Below, one piece after another: positions 44,037 to 56,977 of a stretch of DNA of 64,000 bases. Every line of letters begins with the position of its first letter. Position 1 is the stretch's first letter. The notes under the pieces are model-generated. The model worked only from the letters and a program-made list of their open reading frames with translations. It did not search any database and was not told the DNA's origin. A program made the translations under genes and the position numbers. This stretch comes from Anticarsia gemmatalis (Eukaryota; Arthropoda; Insecta; Lepidoptera; Erebidae), in assembly GCF_050436995.1 (NCBI RefSeq), contig NC_134747.1, positions 503,501 through 567,500 on the forward strand. The letters are read 5' to 3'.

Positions 44037-45203
44037 CCACCCACATAATATTAGAACTCCGTATAAGATAAAACGGTGCATTAAATTGACAGAACCTCAA
44101 TTCCCTTCAACCACCATAAAAGCATGGTCAATGGTTTGTGAACCCATAAGAGTTGCCATCCACCCCGTCTGTCGCCACCAGGATATTTAGTGGTTTGTTT
44201 GCCGGAAATGGACGGGGCGCCGCCATTATCGGGCGGATGTGACGTCATTACGTTAATTGGGGAGTCGGTGGCACACTCATGGTGTTGATGGGTTTATTAC
44301 CTGAATTTTATGGGGTTTTCGTTGACACTTTCTGTATTTTATGTAAAACTAAACAGCCGAAACGTTACTACGGGACTCGTTTGCATTCCTTAAATTAGCA
44401 CATAAAAGGCTGCATTTTTAAAAAGGAAGTTAATTGGTTTGCAATTATCCCCATGCTAAATTTTATCAAAATTAGTTTTACAGTTTACCCTAAAAAGCGT
44501 AACACACTTTTGTATTTATAAGGTACCTGGGTCAAATATGGCCAGCCGAAAACTATGGCCACATACTTTTATTATTCCAAGTCTTATGCACTAAGTGATG
44601 TAATAAATTTGGAGTAATGTGATGGGTTGCGAAGCCAAACCGTGAAAGACAGGTTTGTCATCACGAGTGCACGGGTTCAATTCCTTTACGTTAAATTGTT
44701 GAGTGTAATATATAATCAAACTACACTAAGTACCTCAAAAGTCCAAATTATAATCATCATTAATAAATCATTTTTAAAGTGAAGTTAGTCGCATCAAAAG
44801 TTAAGTCAAAGCCCTAACCACACAAAAAGCCTCGAAATATACTAAAATTAGCATTTCACTTAAACCTGTGTTAAGTAAAGCTCAGTATTTTTGCATTCAT
44901 CTATTTATTCAGGGTCCGACTCGTAACAGCTCCCAGTTGAATATTCACGAGTTCTAATCCCGGATGAGGCACAAATCCTATCAAACTAAAGTATTACTGT
45001 GTATGATAACTGGGTTGGGTTACGAATTATATCGCGCTTGTATGTTATAAGCGTAGACAGAGTTCTATAACTAAGAATGTATAGCTAATTCGTTGTTTGT
45101 TTATGTCGCAGGAAAATGATACAAATTGAGATTTCTACCAAAATAACTTAGGGTTTTGATCGATCAATTACTGAGTTTTGTCCAGTAAATGATCCCAAAC
45201 TGT
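44037..45203. other. Gene-free stretch
   Basis: A tRNA-like scrap (CACGGGTTCAATTCCTTTAC) lies near 44670. Nothing else is recognised. Confidence 0.4.
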
Positions 45204-45386
45204 AGCTCAATTCTCCATTACTATCGACTACCGACAACCGGCCTGTCATCGAGAAATTTTGTATTAAAATCTGATCTGCGCCTCTGACGGGTGTCGTAGG
45301 AAATATTTTGGCAGTACATTCTAGATGTCAAAATCTCGATAGCTAGCCGGTTGTCGGTAGTCGATAGTGGTAGAGAATCGAGGTAC
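45204..45386. mobile_element. TA-flanked MITE, first of a pair
   Basis: It is nearly identical to the copy at 31074: TCGAGAAATTTTGTATTAAA, GGCAGTACATTCTAGATGTC, ending GAGAATCGAGGTAC. Confidence 0.65.
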
Positions 45387-45512
45387 TGTACCTCGATTCT
45401 CTACCACTATCGACTATCGACAGGCTAGCTATCGAAAAATGTTGTATTATAATCGAACCAGTGCCTGGCAGTACATTTTAAATGTCAAACTCTCAATACT
45501 CGAAAGTACCGA
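45387..45512. mobile_element. TA-flanked MITE, second of a pair (shortened)
   Basis: It starts GTACCTCGATTCTCTACCAC directly against the end of the first copy. The second terminal repeat is lost. Confidence 0.6.
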
Positions 45513-45982
45513 CTTTTATCATTCCTCAGTGACATGTAAGTATAGCACTTATGAAATAACTTACCAAAATTAATGGCATTACACGTATTCTATTGTGTAA
45601 TTTTTTAATATTGGAATTTAGTTAGTGCACCGTCTCAAAAAGGATCGAAAGATCTTAAATAAAAAATATTTATTCTGAAGCCACAGCAATACAAACTTTA
45701 AACTAAACAAAAACAATAGTTATTTCGACGCAAGAGCGTTCATTTATACAAGGAAATGTAGAGAACGTTCCGGTCATAAGTATTCTGTATTCTCATATCC
45801 TAGCGCTGGGTAAAACTAGCTGAAAAATAAGCACTACTTGTATTTGAGGGAGACGTGGACATTCGTTTAAAGTAGCCTTGTAGAGTAGTGAGAGCTAAAG
45901 ATATGATTTACTAAGTCTGAACATAAAAAGCACGAAATATGTAGGTAAAGTCAAAAATATATCCTTTTTCTTTCTTTCTTTT

Positions 45983-46095
45983 TAAAACACTACTCCCCTA
46001 CTAAGAATTGCTTTTGTGTCACAGGGACTTTTACAAACATACAAACAACGGTCACAAAGTACAACCAGACCCGAAACAATGATTTGAGGATCGCG
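45983..46095 (-). mobile_element. SINE A, 3' half
   Basis: Reversed: CCTACTAAGAATTGCTTTTG, then CAACCAGACCCGAAACAAT. The head is missing. Confidence 0.65.
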
Positions 46096-46489
46096 CTATA
46101 GGCTTTAAAAGACTCAATAGAATTGTCAATATAGGGAATGTTTCAATACTAATTCGAAAAACAAGATAGCACTTTGACTAAGGATTAGTCTATTTCTTTG
46201 AAAAGAAAAAAAAATAACCACGACTGCTTAAAGAAAAATATCTCTATAAAAATATAGTATCGCCCGTGAACTGTGTTCAACAGCTATCTAGACGTCATTA
46301 TACAGGGTGTGTTAACGTAACAAACGATACTCCTCGACACCTCCCCCGTTATAGGACCTGCAGCCACCTTCCAGTGACGGCCACGAAACAAATAGACTAC
46401 GTCCTGCATCTTTTAAAACAAATAATTGGTATTGAAAATCTAATTGGAGAGGCGGGTAAGTCGTACTCTTAAAAAAAGGCTACTTATAC

Positions 46490-46820
46490 GGCCGCGCGGG
46501 TCGATCTCTGTTAAGCTACGTTTGCCGAGGTCGTTCTGTGGATGGGTGACCATCTTATACAGTTCCTCTGTGTTTCGGAAGACATGTAAATTGTGGGTTT
46601 CAGCTATAATTTTCAAAGATCTTCGACTGTCGGCAACAGTAGTCAGAATCTTGAAAGTCTGACAACCAGTCTTACCGAAGGGTATTGTGTAATAACCCAG
46701 GTAACTGGGTTGTGTAGGTCAAATAGACGGTAGCTACATGTAAATTGCTGATATTCAGCTGCATCCGATGAGACTGGAAGCCGACTTCAACATAATTTGG
46801 AAGAAAGGCTAGGCTGATAA
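46490..46820 (+). mobile_element. 5S rRNA-derived SINE D, nearly complete
   Basis: CGGCCGCGCGGGTCGATCTC, GTTAAGCTACGTTTGCCG and GTGGATGGGTGACCATCTTA, then the whole family D tail ending GGAAGAAAGGCTAGGCTGAT. It is the reference copy. Confidence 0.75.
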
Positions 46821-46824
46821 ATAG

Positions 46825-46882
46825 TTCCTAAGAATAGCGCGTTCAACCAAACAAACTCAACAATTTTAAAATACTAGTATAG
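46825..46882 (-). mobile_element. Helitron 5' end scrap
   Basis: Reversed: GCGCGTTCAACCAAACAAAC and ACTAGTATAGA at the end. Confidence 0.4.
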
Positions 46883-47106
46883 ATAAAGTGCTAGTACATT
46901 TATAAACTGAGTCCCCGCGAGGTGTGAAGTCACAACAACGTGTTCAAATAGAACACAGAACAAACTGTATGTTTGTTTGTCTCCCACTCACAGCTGTGCT
47001 CGGAACATAATCCTGGTAAAAAGCCACTGTCGCCGCTTGTTGAAACTTGAGATTATACTGTCCATTGTAAGTAGTAGGGTATGTTTTGAGATAAATCGCT
47101 TTAACT

Positions 47107-47286
47107 GCACGTTTGGCGCAGTGGTTAACGTGGTCACCTCGTCGCAGTAAGCGTAGCGCGTGTGGCGGGTTAGAATCCCACCCGGGACAAATCTTTGTGT
47201 GATGAGCAGCAGTATTTGTTCTGAGCCTGGTTGCTAAGAATCTATCCTACCTATCTATATAAGTATGTTTTTAGAAGTATATGAGT
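47107..47286 (+). mobile_element. tRNA-derived SINE T
   Basis: GTTTGGCGCAGTGGTTAACG (box A) and GGCGGGTTAGAATCCCACCC (box B) are followed by GGGACAAATCTTTGTGTGAT and a pyrimidine/TATA-like tail. Confidence 0.6.
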
Positions 47287-47627
47287 ATGTTTCTCCGTTA
47301 TTGGGTTAACTGTTGAAAACGGCTACCCATCCAGATTTTACGCTCAATAACCTTGCTTAACCTCAAAAATTTTGAAACCTCTCTTTATCAAGTCCAAAAT
47401 CAATCTGAAAATTCTGAAAATTTGGACATAAAATACGTAAGTTTGTTACATTACCGAGAATTCAGCATCAAGAATTGAAGACACCAATTAGCAATAATTG
47501 CTTGCTTTTACCCTAATAACTGTAATAGAGCTTAATTGAGCAACCTAACACCCACTCTAATTATCTTTACAATATTTTAATTAATTGCTTTTATACTTTG
47601 TTCGATGTACATTTTTATAACAGACTA

Positions 47628-47812
47628 AATTCTGCTTCCGACTTTGTCCGAAAAGATTTCTAGAGTAACAATCTTTAGTGTATTATTTTTATTCAGATTA
47701 TAAAGTACCTGTGTACCAAATTTCATCAAAATTCGTCCAGTTGTTTTGTACAAGAGTAAGTATATCAATTTCACTGTCAAAGTGTAACAGACGTTTACGT
47801 TTATAATATTAG
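47628..47812 (-). mobile_element. Lep1-type Helitron, diverged
   Basis: Reversed: CCGACTTTGTCCG, TTTCATCAAAATTCGTCCAG and TTTATAATATTAG. Confidence 0.5.
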
Positions 47813-47885
47813 TTTCATTTTTTTTAATAAATAAATCATTTTTTTTATTTACTTGAATTGTTACACAAAACTTTATATACATTTT

Positions 47886-48030
47886 ATCAAATCAAATCGA
47901 ATCATTTATTTATTGGGTCAAATATTGACACTTATGATAGTTGTTGCAATTACAGAATCTACCACTAGCAGGAGAGGGGGTAGAGCCTTATGAGAAGAGC
48001 TAGCAAGAAACTCAGGGCCACTCTTTTCAA
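47886..48030 (-). mobile_element. LINE 3'-end relic
   Basis: Read on the minus strand, it contains AGTTTCTTGCTAGCTCTTCT and ends in an AATAAATGATT-type tail. The copy at 59831-59968 shares the same layout. It is probably a non-LTR 3' UTR; the clade is not certain. Confidence 0.5.
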
Positions 48031-48503
48031 TCCCCAAATGATTAAATTCTTTTCAATAGCAAAAATAATAGCACGTGTAGCAGTAAATACAATTCCAATT
48101 CGGGAGAATTACAAGCATAGTCGCATTCCTAATCCTGTCTTTGCGAAAGGCACTTTTTTGTGCGAATAGCCGTCTTTCAATCTGAATACTATCAAAGCAT
48201 GCCTACATTCCGAAATACAAGATTTTTTCTTGTAATCACAATGAAAGAACAATAAAAATATTTGCCGGGTGTGCGTGGCGCGAGGGGGGAGAGGGGAGGG
48301 GTGTAAGAAGTAAATAAACTGAGGGAACAATGGACGACAAATGTATCGGCGAGATAACTGAGAATTTTATGCTTTGTTTACATTGAGACAGTTTGTTGGA
48401 GAGTATTGTAGCTTTCTTAGTCTTTAGAACAAAAATATTTCATCCAAACTTCACGTTTCGCACAGTGATTAAAATGGTCACTTCGCGAAACGAAAAAAAA
48501 TAC

Positions 48504-48636
48504 AGCGGGAACCCACAATTTAACGTGTCTTCCGAAACACGCAGAAACTCTATCACCCATCCACTGACCAACCTCTACAAGCGTAAAGTACCCTGAGAAA
48601 TCGAACCGCGCGTCTGTTGTTACTTAGCCCCTCGAT
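48504..48636 (-). mobile_element. SINE D, head part
   Basis: Reversed: GCGGGAACCCACAATTTAAC, TATCACCCATCCACTGACCA and CGAACCGCGCGTC. Only the 5S-like part remains. Confidence 0.6.
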
Positions 48637-48960
48637 TAAAATATAAAAATAATCTTAAACAGAAAATAAAAAATAGTTAAGAGACTTACTCAATATACGT
48701 ATTAATGAATAACATACTTGTGCCAGTAACTAGTTCATAACTCAATGTAAACAGGTCATACACTGAACGTAAGCCGTCAGCTGTAGGTGGTAGTAGTGCT
48801 GACGTCACACGACACGATATTTAGTTTTATTGCTCCACAGATAACTCGCAGTTTTGTTTCTGATTATTGCTTGTTGATTCGGAAGAGGAAAATAAGGGTA
48901 GCATCGTATAGGCGCTGAAAATTGCAAAATATAAGTAACTGGTTTTCTTTCTTCCTTTTC

Positions 48961-49023
48961 AAGACAACTCCCACGCTAAGAATTATTCTAGTGTCGCGGA
49001 AAATGTTATCAACATACAAACAC
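48961..49023 (-). mobile_element. SINE A, 3' end fragment
   Basis: AAGACAACTCCCACGCTAAG and TGTCGCGG mark the reversed 3' end. A 5S-type SINE C follows directly. Confidence 0.6.
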
Positions 49024-49030
49024 TAATTAA

Positions 49031-49218
49031 GGGGGTTAAGCAATCCTTGGCCTGATCATTCAATAGATGGGTGATAATGGTATTTGAACTGATGATCTCC
49101 TTCGAGGGTACATAAAACGTCAATTCCGATTATTGTATCCTGAGATAACAATCGTTAAGCCATGTCAATGCCTTTCGGGCTTGAACAACTTTGGCAATAG
49201 GTTGAGCACTAACCATAC
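49031..49218 (+). mobile_element. 5S rRNA-derived SINE C, 5' truncated
   Basis: It begins at GGGGGTTAAGCAATCCTTGG and has GATGGGTGATAA with a deletion in the IE. The tail GAACAACTTTGGCAATAGG is conserved. Confidence 0.6.
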
Positions 49219-49621
49219 GATAAAATAAACTAAAAATAGCTAGTAATAATTATGACAGCTTAAATGCGAGCTTAGACTAAATATTTTTATGTAACTACAG
49301 ACATAATAATATGGAGATTGATTTATTTGTATCTTCGAGCCAGTAGATTAGATATATTATTATAATAGAAAATTCTTCCGGTTTTTCACACAAAATGCTA
49401 GAGTTTCATCCTTTCAAAGTGAACTAATATAAAAGGTAGGTTTTTCAGTGCACTCACGAGAGTGGTAGGAAGTTGCAGTAAGTGGTAGAGCAGTGGCAAC
49501 TCACTGGCACAGACGTGGCGGCAATAAATTACCTTGATGTACCGCCTCGCTAATGTCGACTAGACAGCCTGCTTACGTATTATATTTACACTTTTGTGTT
49601 TAGAAAACGTGATTTTCTAAA

Positions 49622-49860
49622 TCTATACTTATATTATAAATTGTAAAGTTTGTTTGTTTGTTTGAACGCGCTAAACTCGGGACGTGCTGGTGGGAATTGA
49701 AAAAAAAATGTTGGATAGCCTGTTTATTGAGGAAGGCTATAATAACATTACACTTTCGACCAATAAGAGCGGAGTAGCAGCGAAAAATGTTTTAAGGATG
49801 GGGAAAGTTGTCACCCCTTCTCGCTTATGTGACGCAAGCAAAGTTGTGCTGCTCAGCTAG
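49622..49860 (+). mobile_element. Helitron (GCGCTAATCTCAG family), full length
   Basis: A|TCTATACTTATATTATAAAT start and TGCTCAGCTAG|T end, with GAACGCGCTAAACTCGGGAC inside. Confidence 0.7.
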
Positions 49861-50632
49861 TAATGGAAACGTCACGTTTTTAAACTTTGATACCGAAACC
49901 CAATTCAAAGGATTGGAATTTTATAGGTACTTTTTTGTGTTAAATAACTCACACACTATGTTTTTACCAAACACGAAACCAAAACACACTTTTAGATCAC
50001 ACGCTAAAATTTTTACATTTGTGAATTAAACTCTTGAGTCTTGACTTCCTCCATCGATAACTAACAAGTGACCGCATCAACCACTGCACCTCCCGTGTAA
50101 GTCATGATATTGCTTCGCGCAATTACTTAACAGTTGCATTAACTCAAGATTTTATATCAATCCAAGTACCTTTTCATTACTATTTTATCTACGAACTACA
50201 CAACCTTTCCCTACTTAAATGTAGTTTCATCAAACGTTTTTGTAAACACAACAGCGAAGGTTGTAAGGAGTAAGGAACTAGGGGCTGCCATTACCGACTG
50301 CCGTTAATCTTAGGGGATGTATGCCTTCATTCCACGCGTATTTCTACCCTCTCAGATCTGAGACTTTACGTGAACGAACGGTTAAGCTTCTAATGTACAT
50401 TAAATATTACTATGAAAAACTTCTAAAATCAGGATTAATTTCAAGGAATTTCTATCTCTCCTTTTTTGAATCTTATAATCAGATTTTGACCAATCACCCA
50501 AAAAAAAGCAATAGGTCTTCAGGTAATGAAGGAACATACATGAAGATCGAAAACAATTGAATTCCTCCTCTTTTTTAAAAGTAGCTTAAAAATATATACA
50601 TAATATTTTTTAATAGAGAACGCTAGGATTAC

Positions 50633-51598
50633 GTGAATATCATAGCCGACATGTATAAAGGAGCCAAATCAAACATACGCACGGTAGTGGGTGAGACAAA
50701 ATCGATAGCGGTCTCCGAAGGTGTCCATCAAGGCTCTGTATTGAGCCCCTTTCTGTTTTGCTTGATTTTGGACTCACTCACAGAGGAAGCGCAGAGTTCA
50801 GCAGCGTGGAGTTTTATATATGCAGACGATGTGGCTATCTGTACCGACAGTCGGGACGAGGTACAGCGAGCGCTTTTATCGTGGAAGCATCAGTTACAGA
50901 CCGGTGGCCTTGAGCTGAGTGTTGCAAAGACACAGTTTATGTCCCTAAATAAACCAGGTCCAAGCGACAATAGCCCGATTTCTATTGATGGACAACTAGT
51001 GGCCATGTGCGATCAATACAAGTACCTGGGTAACATGATGCACAGTTCTGGTAACTTGGAATGCAACATTCAGCACCGCATAGCAGCTGCATGGCTGAAA
51101 TGGCGAGAAGTCACCGGTGTAACGTGCGATAAAAGAATGCCAGTTAAACTCAAAGGTCTGGTCTATAAAACCATCATTAGACCAGTACTTATGTACGGTA
51201 GTGAAACGTGGGCCGTGACACAAAAGAATGTGCATACCATTCAAGTTGCCGAAATGAAGATGTTGAGGTGGATGTGCGGCGTGACCAGGCTCGACAAGAT
51301 CCGTAACGAGTACGTACGAGGAAGCCTGGGCGTACGCGACATTGCCGACAAAATGCAGGAGAGTAGGCTGAGGTGGTATGGCCATGTCAAGAGGAGGCCT
51401 GCAGACTACGTAGGAAACAAAGCACTACAACTTTCCCTCCCCGGTCGTAGATCCAGAGGACGGCCCAAAATTAGATGGGAAACTGTAGTGCAGAAAGACA
51501 TGAGTGAGTGCGAGGTTACCGAAGACGATGTCCAGGACAGAGCGAAGTGGAGGAGAAAGACCAGGAAGGCTGACCCCACTACCATATGGGACTCATAG
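50633..51598 (+). pseudogene. Reverse transcriptase C-terminal half, uninterrupted but truncated
   Basis: The open frame of 321 codons starts at the insertion point, so its first codon (GTG) is not a true start. It contains EGVHQGSVLSPFLFCL, the catalytic FIYADDVAI (YADD), the thumb and a C-terminal RLRWYGHVKRRP / GRPKIRW region typical of RTE-like and related insect LINEs. The endonuclease and early RT motifs are missing. The lack of internal stops suggests a recent insertion. Confidence 0.85.
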
Positions 51599-51616
51599 CA
51601 TGGAAGAGAGAGAGAG
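50633..51616 (+). mobile_element. 5'-truncated RTE-like LINE with 18-bp target duplication
   Basis: AGAGAACGCTAGGATTAC occurs at 50615-50632 and 51617-51634, directly around the copy. The 3' end is an (AG)n tail after the stop codon. Confidence 0.85.
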
Positions 51617-52106
51617 AGAGAACGCTAGGATTACTAAACAGTACTTTAAACGAAATTTGGTGAAACTTGCTTGCCAATAGTGATAGAAACAGAAAATCAT
51701 CACCTAACATGAATGTGAGTCAGAATGTTGTGAATTGGGAATAAGTGCTTCAAGATATAATTTTTATACGATAAATACACTTTTTCCCAATAATAAAATG
51801 ACTAAATTGAAAAGTAAGACATACATAACTCAGCATTTCAAATATGTTTTCCAGTTCATGTTCAAAACTTTACCATTCAGCCTTTAACAGTTCCAAAATT
51901 AATATCCCTTGCGATGATCCCTCAAAGGAGCCCTTAAGTTATGGTTTTGATTAAAATATAGTGGTAAGGAATGTGCGACCGTGTCATAACTTGCAAGATA
52001 ATGACGTCACCATACACTGCCTTAAGGCATCTTCAGTCACCCTTTAGAATCAGTTCTGTGCCCAAGGGAAAAGGACATCGTATATTATTGCTTTATTACT
52101 GAATTC

Positions 52107-52337
52107 GCGCCCATAGCCAGTTGCGCTCACAGGTCGGTAAACGATCTGTGGGTTAAGCAAACCTTGGCGCGGTCATTCCATAGATGGGTGACCGCATCGC
52201 GTTATTTGAATTGGGCGTCAGAGGGCACGCAAAAAGTCGGACCCGGATGTTGTCAATTAAGATAACAGTCGTTATGCCACGTCAAAGGCCTTCGGGCGGC
52301 TTGAACAACTTTGACACTAGGTTTACTAACCATACTA
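52107..52337 (+). mobile_element. 5S rRNA-derived SINE C
   Basis: GCGCCCATAGCCAGTTGCGC, GGGTTAAGCAAACCTTGGCG, ATAGATGGGTGACCGCATCG and the full tail are present. A short deletion follows GGGCGTC. Confidence 0.7.
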
Positions 52338-53253
52338 AAAGAAGACTACAGTATTCCTCAAAAAGTCTTTATAAAACAATAAATAGAAGCACAAGGGTGC
52401 ATTACACCCCCGCGAGACAACGACGTCATTTATCCGTAGTATTCGCCGGCAAATTGCGCCACAACCCCCATTAAACTAATGGCACATCATTTTCATATAC
52501 CTATGTTCGTTTTAAAGCAGTTATCGTAATTTTTTCTTGAGTAAAGTCAAAGAAAATGGGGGAAATGCCGTTATTTTTTATGAAAATAGCTGATTTCTGA
52601 GTTGCATTTTTAAAGAGACGTGTTATACAAAAAGCTAGATGGCTTTGGACATTTTTATCACAGAGTACCTTGGACTGTTTGTACTATGTTTGTACACTGT
52701 AGTTGAGGTATGTGTTATCCAGAGATAAATTTGCTAGATTTTTTATTATCAGCTGTCGGTACCTTCTATAAAATCAAAATAAAATATTAATGTCTCAATT
52801 GAAGATCAATAAAACTGAATAAGTAGGTACGATACAGATTTTTGTACGATACTGAATGCGTAAAACAGTGTGCAGCAAGGCTTACAGTGCTGAAAAAAAA
52901 TACACAATACCTACTCAATTGAAAACTATTTATTTAGTATCAAGATAATTTAACGACACAAAAAGACAATGGTAGCGACGGTAACACATTGATTCCGTAA
53001 TTCTAAACGTGGAAAATAGGTAGAGAGAACCGTGTGACGTCATAGCGAGTATAACATAACAATAACTGTCATCTCTGTACATAGAGTATATACAATATAT
53101 ATACAAACGTAAACACAGACATAATGTCATGCAATGTTATTAATCAAACAGCCAGTAATGTTTGGCAAGCATCCAGCCTGATATAAACCTAGATACACTA
53201 GATACCTACCTGTACCACGCAAATAGTAAACACACAAAAATAAACAACACCTT

Positions 53254-53345
53254 TCGCGGTAGTTTATCTATTCAAACTGCCATTTTTATATGAGTTCGCT
53301 CTTGAATAGATAAACTACCGTTAATTGTACCTCAGAAACCGGGGG
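53254..53345. mobile_element. Harbinger-like MITE, left end deleted
   Basis: The copy begins at CGCGGTAGTTTATCTATTC and ends CTCAGAAACCGGGGG followed by TAA. The centre is shortened. Confidence 0.65.
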
Positions 53346-53421
53346 TAAGTAACTTAAGTAACTTGGTTACTTCACACAGTTGAGAGAATCCATAGAAAAA
53401 GGTGCTTATAATAATAATGCT

Positions 53422-53531
53422 ACACGCATTTTACTTGGAAATGCCTTTCCGTTTCGGCCTGCGTTAGCTTGCGACCACGGCAGGTGCAACCTGCGTCGAA
53501 ACTTTAGGTATTTTACGGTAAAATACGTGTT
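53422..53531. mobile_element. MITE with ACACGCATTTTAC ends
   Basis: ACACGCATTTTACTTGGAAA and the right end TTTTACGGTAAAATACGTGT pair as inverted ends. The centre contains GGTGCAACCTGCGTCGAAAC. Confidence 0.55.
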
Positions 53532-53887
53532 CTCTCTTTGATCCTAACATAATAATATATTAAACATGCAACCGAGAGAGTCCAACTGACTTTAGGCGCC
53601 TTTTGGCATTTATAAGATTAGAAAGAATCGAATAGCAAGAGGGCGTCAAGTTGCTAAAATACATCCTTAATTCTAATCTTCTGCCTTAAGTGCAATCTTT
53701 AGTAATAAGTATTGATAGATAAACAGTGTGAAGTTATATAGATCTGTTGATGAGTGTCGGAGCACCGCACACAGAGCACAGAACAGTGGACTCGTAACAT
53801 TGTTTATATTCTCACAAATTTTCACACAGAGAGACTTTCGGAACACGACTTGAGATAGATGTTACAAATAACTAGACTACTGATGAT

Positions 53888-54003
53888 CGGTTTCTGAGTA
53901 CATTTAGCGGTATTTTATCTATTCGATAGCGTTTTTTTTTTGCAACAGTTTAAACGCTATTGAATAGATAAACTACCGCTAAACGTACCTCAGAAACCGG
54001 GGG
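53888..54003. mobile_element. Harbinger-like MITE
   Basis: The arms read CGGTTTCTGAGTACATTTAG and, on the right, CTCAGAAACCGGGGG, with a T-rich centre. It lies only about 540 bp from the copy at 53254-53345, in the same orientation. Confidence 0.7.
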
Positions 54004-56283
54004 TAAGTCAGATTAAATACTATATTTTGTTAAAGACTTGCAGAAGCAAATTATTCATTTGGTTGCCTAGAGACGTGTAGCTAGTTGATTTGTAAATTAC
54101 ATGTAACATGCTTTCTATCTGAAATCCAAGTGGTAACTAAAATAATTTGGATTTGTGTTCCACAACAGACTTTCGCGAGCAGTCGAATTAATGCAAATCG
54201 CATTTTTCGCATCTTTTTGAAACATATTAATTATGTGTTATGCACGCGTCCGTACACGTAAGCAGCGATACCAACAAAAAGAATAAGACAAATTTATTAA
54301 CACTGAAACTGCGTCTAACCTTTGCAAATAATTACAGCATTAAATATTTCAAAATCAAATACTAAATATCGAAAAGGAAAACCAATAATCGCTTACGATT
54401 TTCTATCTCGATTTCCGTGCCTTATACATTTCTCTTAAGTAACCTCTGCCTTGCATCGTTCTCTCTCAGCTTTAAGCCGTAACAGTAACTATTAGGAATA
54501 TTGTTATTGCACATCCGTAAATATGTCCGGGTGCGGCCCGCGGAGATAATGCGATATATCCGGCTAGAATCGGTTATACCCGGGTGGTACGGGCAAACTT
54601 TGACACTTTCACCCGGCTTGTTTTTGGTGGCTACGGGCAGAGTAACGTTTTTATGGACGCTTCGACAAACGTGCGCAGTTGGTTAATGAGATGCTTGTAT
54701 CAACTGATTTATGGGAATAGTGCGTTTGTTTAGGTGCCAGTGTTCTCAGGGTTGTAATTTGAGTTTTTGTTAAGATGAAATTGATTTAGGAAATGTTTTC
54801 TTCTCATTTGCCAATATAAATGTGGATACATAATTTCCGTATATTTATTTATTTTTCAAAGTTAGGCCGACTAAAAATGGGTCTTATTTAAATGTTTATT
54901 CCTGCTACTGCATAATTGGTTAACTTTTGAAATTAAATTACCAAAGCCTTTTTACTCGTATCTATCAGATAATTTCTTATCAATAAAGGCCAACCGCAGA
55001 CTCTTTAAACTCTAGAAAAACGAATAGCATAAAACAGTGTCACACTATCAATCGGGGCCTTATCTAGGTCTCATTATAGACCTAGATCTATCGCCTGTGC
55101 TCAGAGTATAGGGAACATGCTAATACATCGCTCATTTATATGTAAAACTATTCAATCAAATGATTACATATTATCCTAGAAACATTGATTGTAATAGTGT
55201 TAGAAATAAATGTAGTTTTATGTCGCATGTATTGTTAGAGAACCTGAGGCATAAAATCTAATAAAAAAATGCAATGAATACGTCATGGGGTGATTATCTA
55301 CGTATAACGGCTATTTAAATTGAATAAAATGAATAATTTATATTGTTGAATAATAAATAATAATAATAATTGGCCCCTAACATGTTTTGCAAGAACTGAC
55401 AACATTTGAAATAACAACATACATCAACATTATCACGCTTACTATATGATTAAGGTGAAACAATTCACTCAAATTTGTTCACAGTCATTCAGTCATTCCA
55501 TGTAACGCCGAACATCATGTTTGTTTGACACTAAACTAAACTCCTAGTTCCCAGTGGTTTTTGTCTCTAAGCCCGAAAGACTAATCCAGAAATATGAACT
55601 AAGTCATCGTCCTTCACATTCTAGATACACTGGAGTTTTTAGGTCCCAGAGCCTTTCCACTCATAACGCCGGATGGTTGGCTACCGGGGTGGGTTTTTAG
55701 TGGAAAATACACCACATACCCCAACATTTCTCCCTTAGGACAGTTGGGCATCGGAAGGGATTTCTCCCCCGAAAAAAAAGATACACTAAATCAAGATTCC
55801 ATACGGGATCGAAACCCAAGAATTTTAAATCAAAGGAAGAAGAAGAAAAAGCGTTTATTTTAGTGCATAATACAACACATAGTACATCTTACAGACTAAA
55901 ACTAACAAGTAAAATAATAATTTTCTTAATAGGTAATTCAATTCGATCAGCAATCACATCCATCTGTACCTAAGTACGTCTAGTTTTTAAAAACCATCAA
56001 ACATTACACAAAAGCTTGTTCCACTTAAACTTACTTAAATAAGTATATAAAAGTAGTCAAGTCAACTCGTGTCCATCAATCAGGGCTGTATAACGAGCGT
56101 GACGTCATCGGCGTGAAGGTAGCCATCATTGTGGAGTCATCAATCAGACATTTTGGAAGGTCACCCCTCGTTTTAAGGGAGTTTTTAAGTTGGGACAGAT
56201 TTTGTGTCAATTTTGGTAAAGTAGAGTACAAATAAGCGTTATTTTTGCAATAAAGGAATAGGTAAGCTTACAATAATGAACAG
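54004..56283. other. Gene-free stretch
   Basis: A G/C-richer block at about 54520-54690 carries a 61-codon open frame without family or splice support. A block at 55560-55790 (GCCGGATGGTTGGCTACCGG) may be an old LINE 3' piece. No gene is called. Confidence 0.4.
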
Positions 56284-56415
56284 TAGCTCGATTCTCTGCA
56301 AGTATCGAGTACCGACAACCGGCTGTCGCGAAATTTTACACAATAATCAGTTTAGCGCCTCTATCGGGCTCTGTAAGAACTATTTTGGCAGAACATTTTA
56401 AATGTCAAACTCTCG
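56284..56415. mobile_element. TA-flanked MITE, diverged
   Basis: TAGCTCGATTCTCTGCAAGT, CGACAACCGGCTGTCGCG, GGCAGAACATTTTAAATGTC. The right end is lost. Confidence 0.55.
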
Positions 56416-56977
56416 GATTTTTACACTATTCCATTCGGTATCGGAATAACCCTATGCTACTAGACTAAATAGAAGAAAACTGTACCTACTATACCAATTA
56501 ATGTACATAAGTCTATATTACAATCAAAAAACCTTTCCCTTATGTACACATTTTTAGGTTATCTGAAGCTAAGATCTCTACGTATTCAAGTAGTTATACG
56601 CATAAATACAAGATCTAGACTATAAATAATAAAAATAGGGAACGTTTAAACATAAGCACCGCCCCGACACTCAATTACTTTCACAAAAGCAAGCCTTCTT
56701 TGAGTGAAGCCTTACAGTCTTACAGCCCCACAGCCTTACACGACACGTAATTAATTCCTTCTGAATCGCACACTACTGTGTTAATGATCACTCGTGACGA
56801 TCATTACGATAATGCCACTAATTTGCTGAATAAAACTCATTAGTGGAGTACAAGTTTATAGGTAACTGCAATCGTTAATGAGAGGTGAGGTGAGCGATGT
56901 TTGGTGAAAGCTAATAGGTCACATATGTATGTACATATATATCACAAAACGCACTTAGTAGCATGTATTGCTTACAA

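Noticed and set aside
54501..54686. 61-codon frame in a G/C-richer block
   Set aside because: No family, splice context or poly(A) signal could be found. It was left as unexplained sequence.
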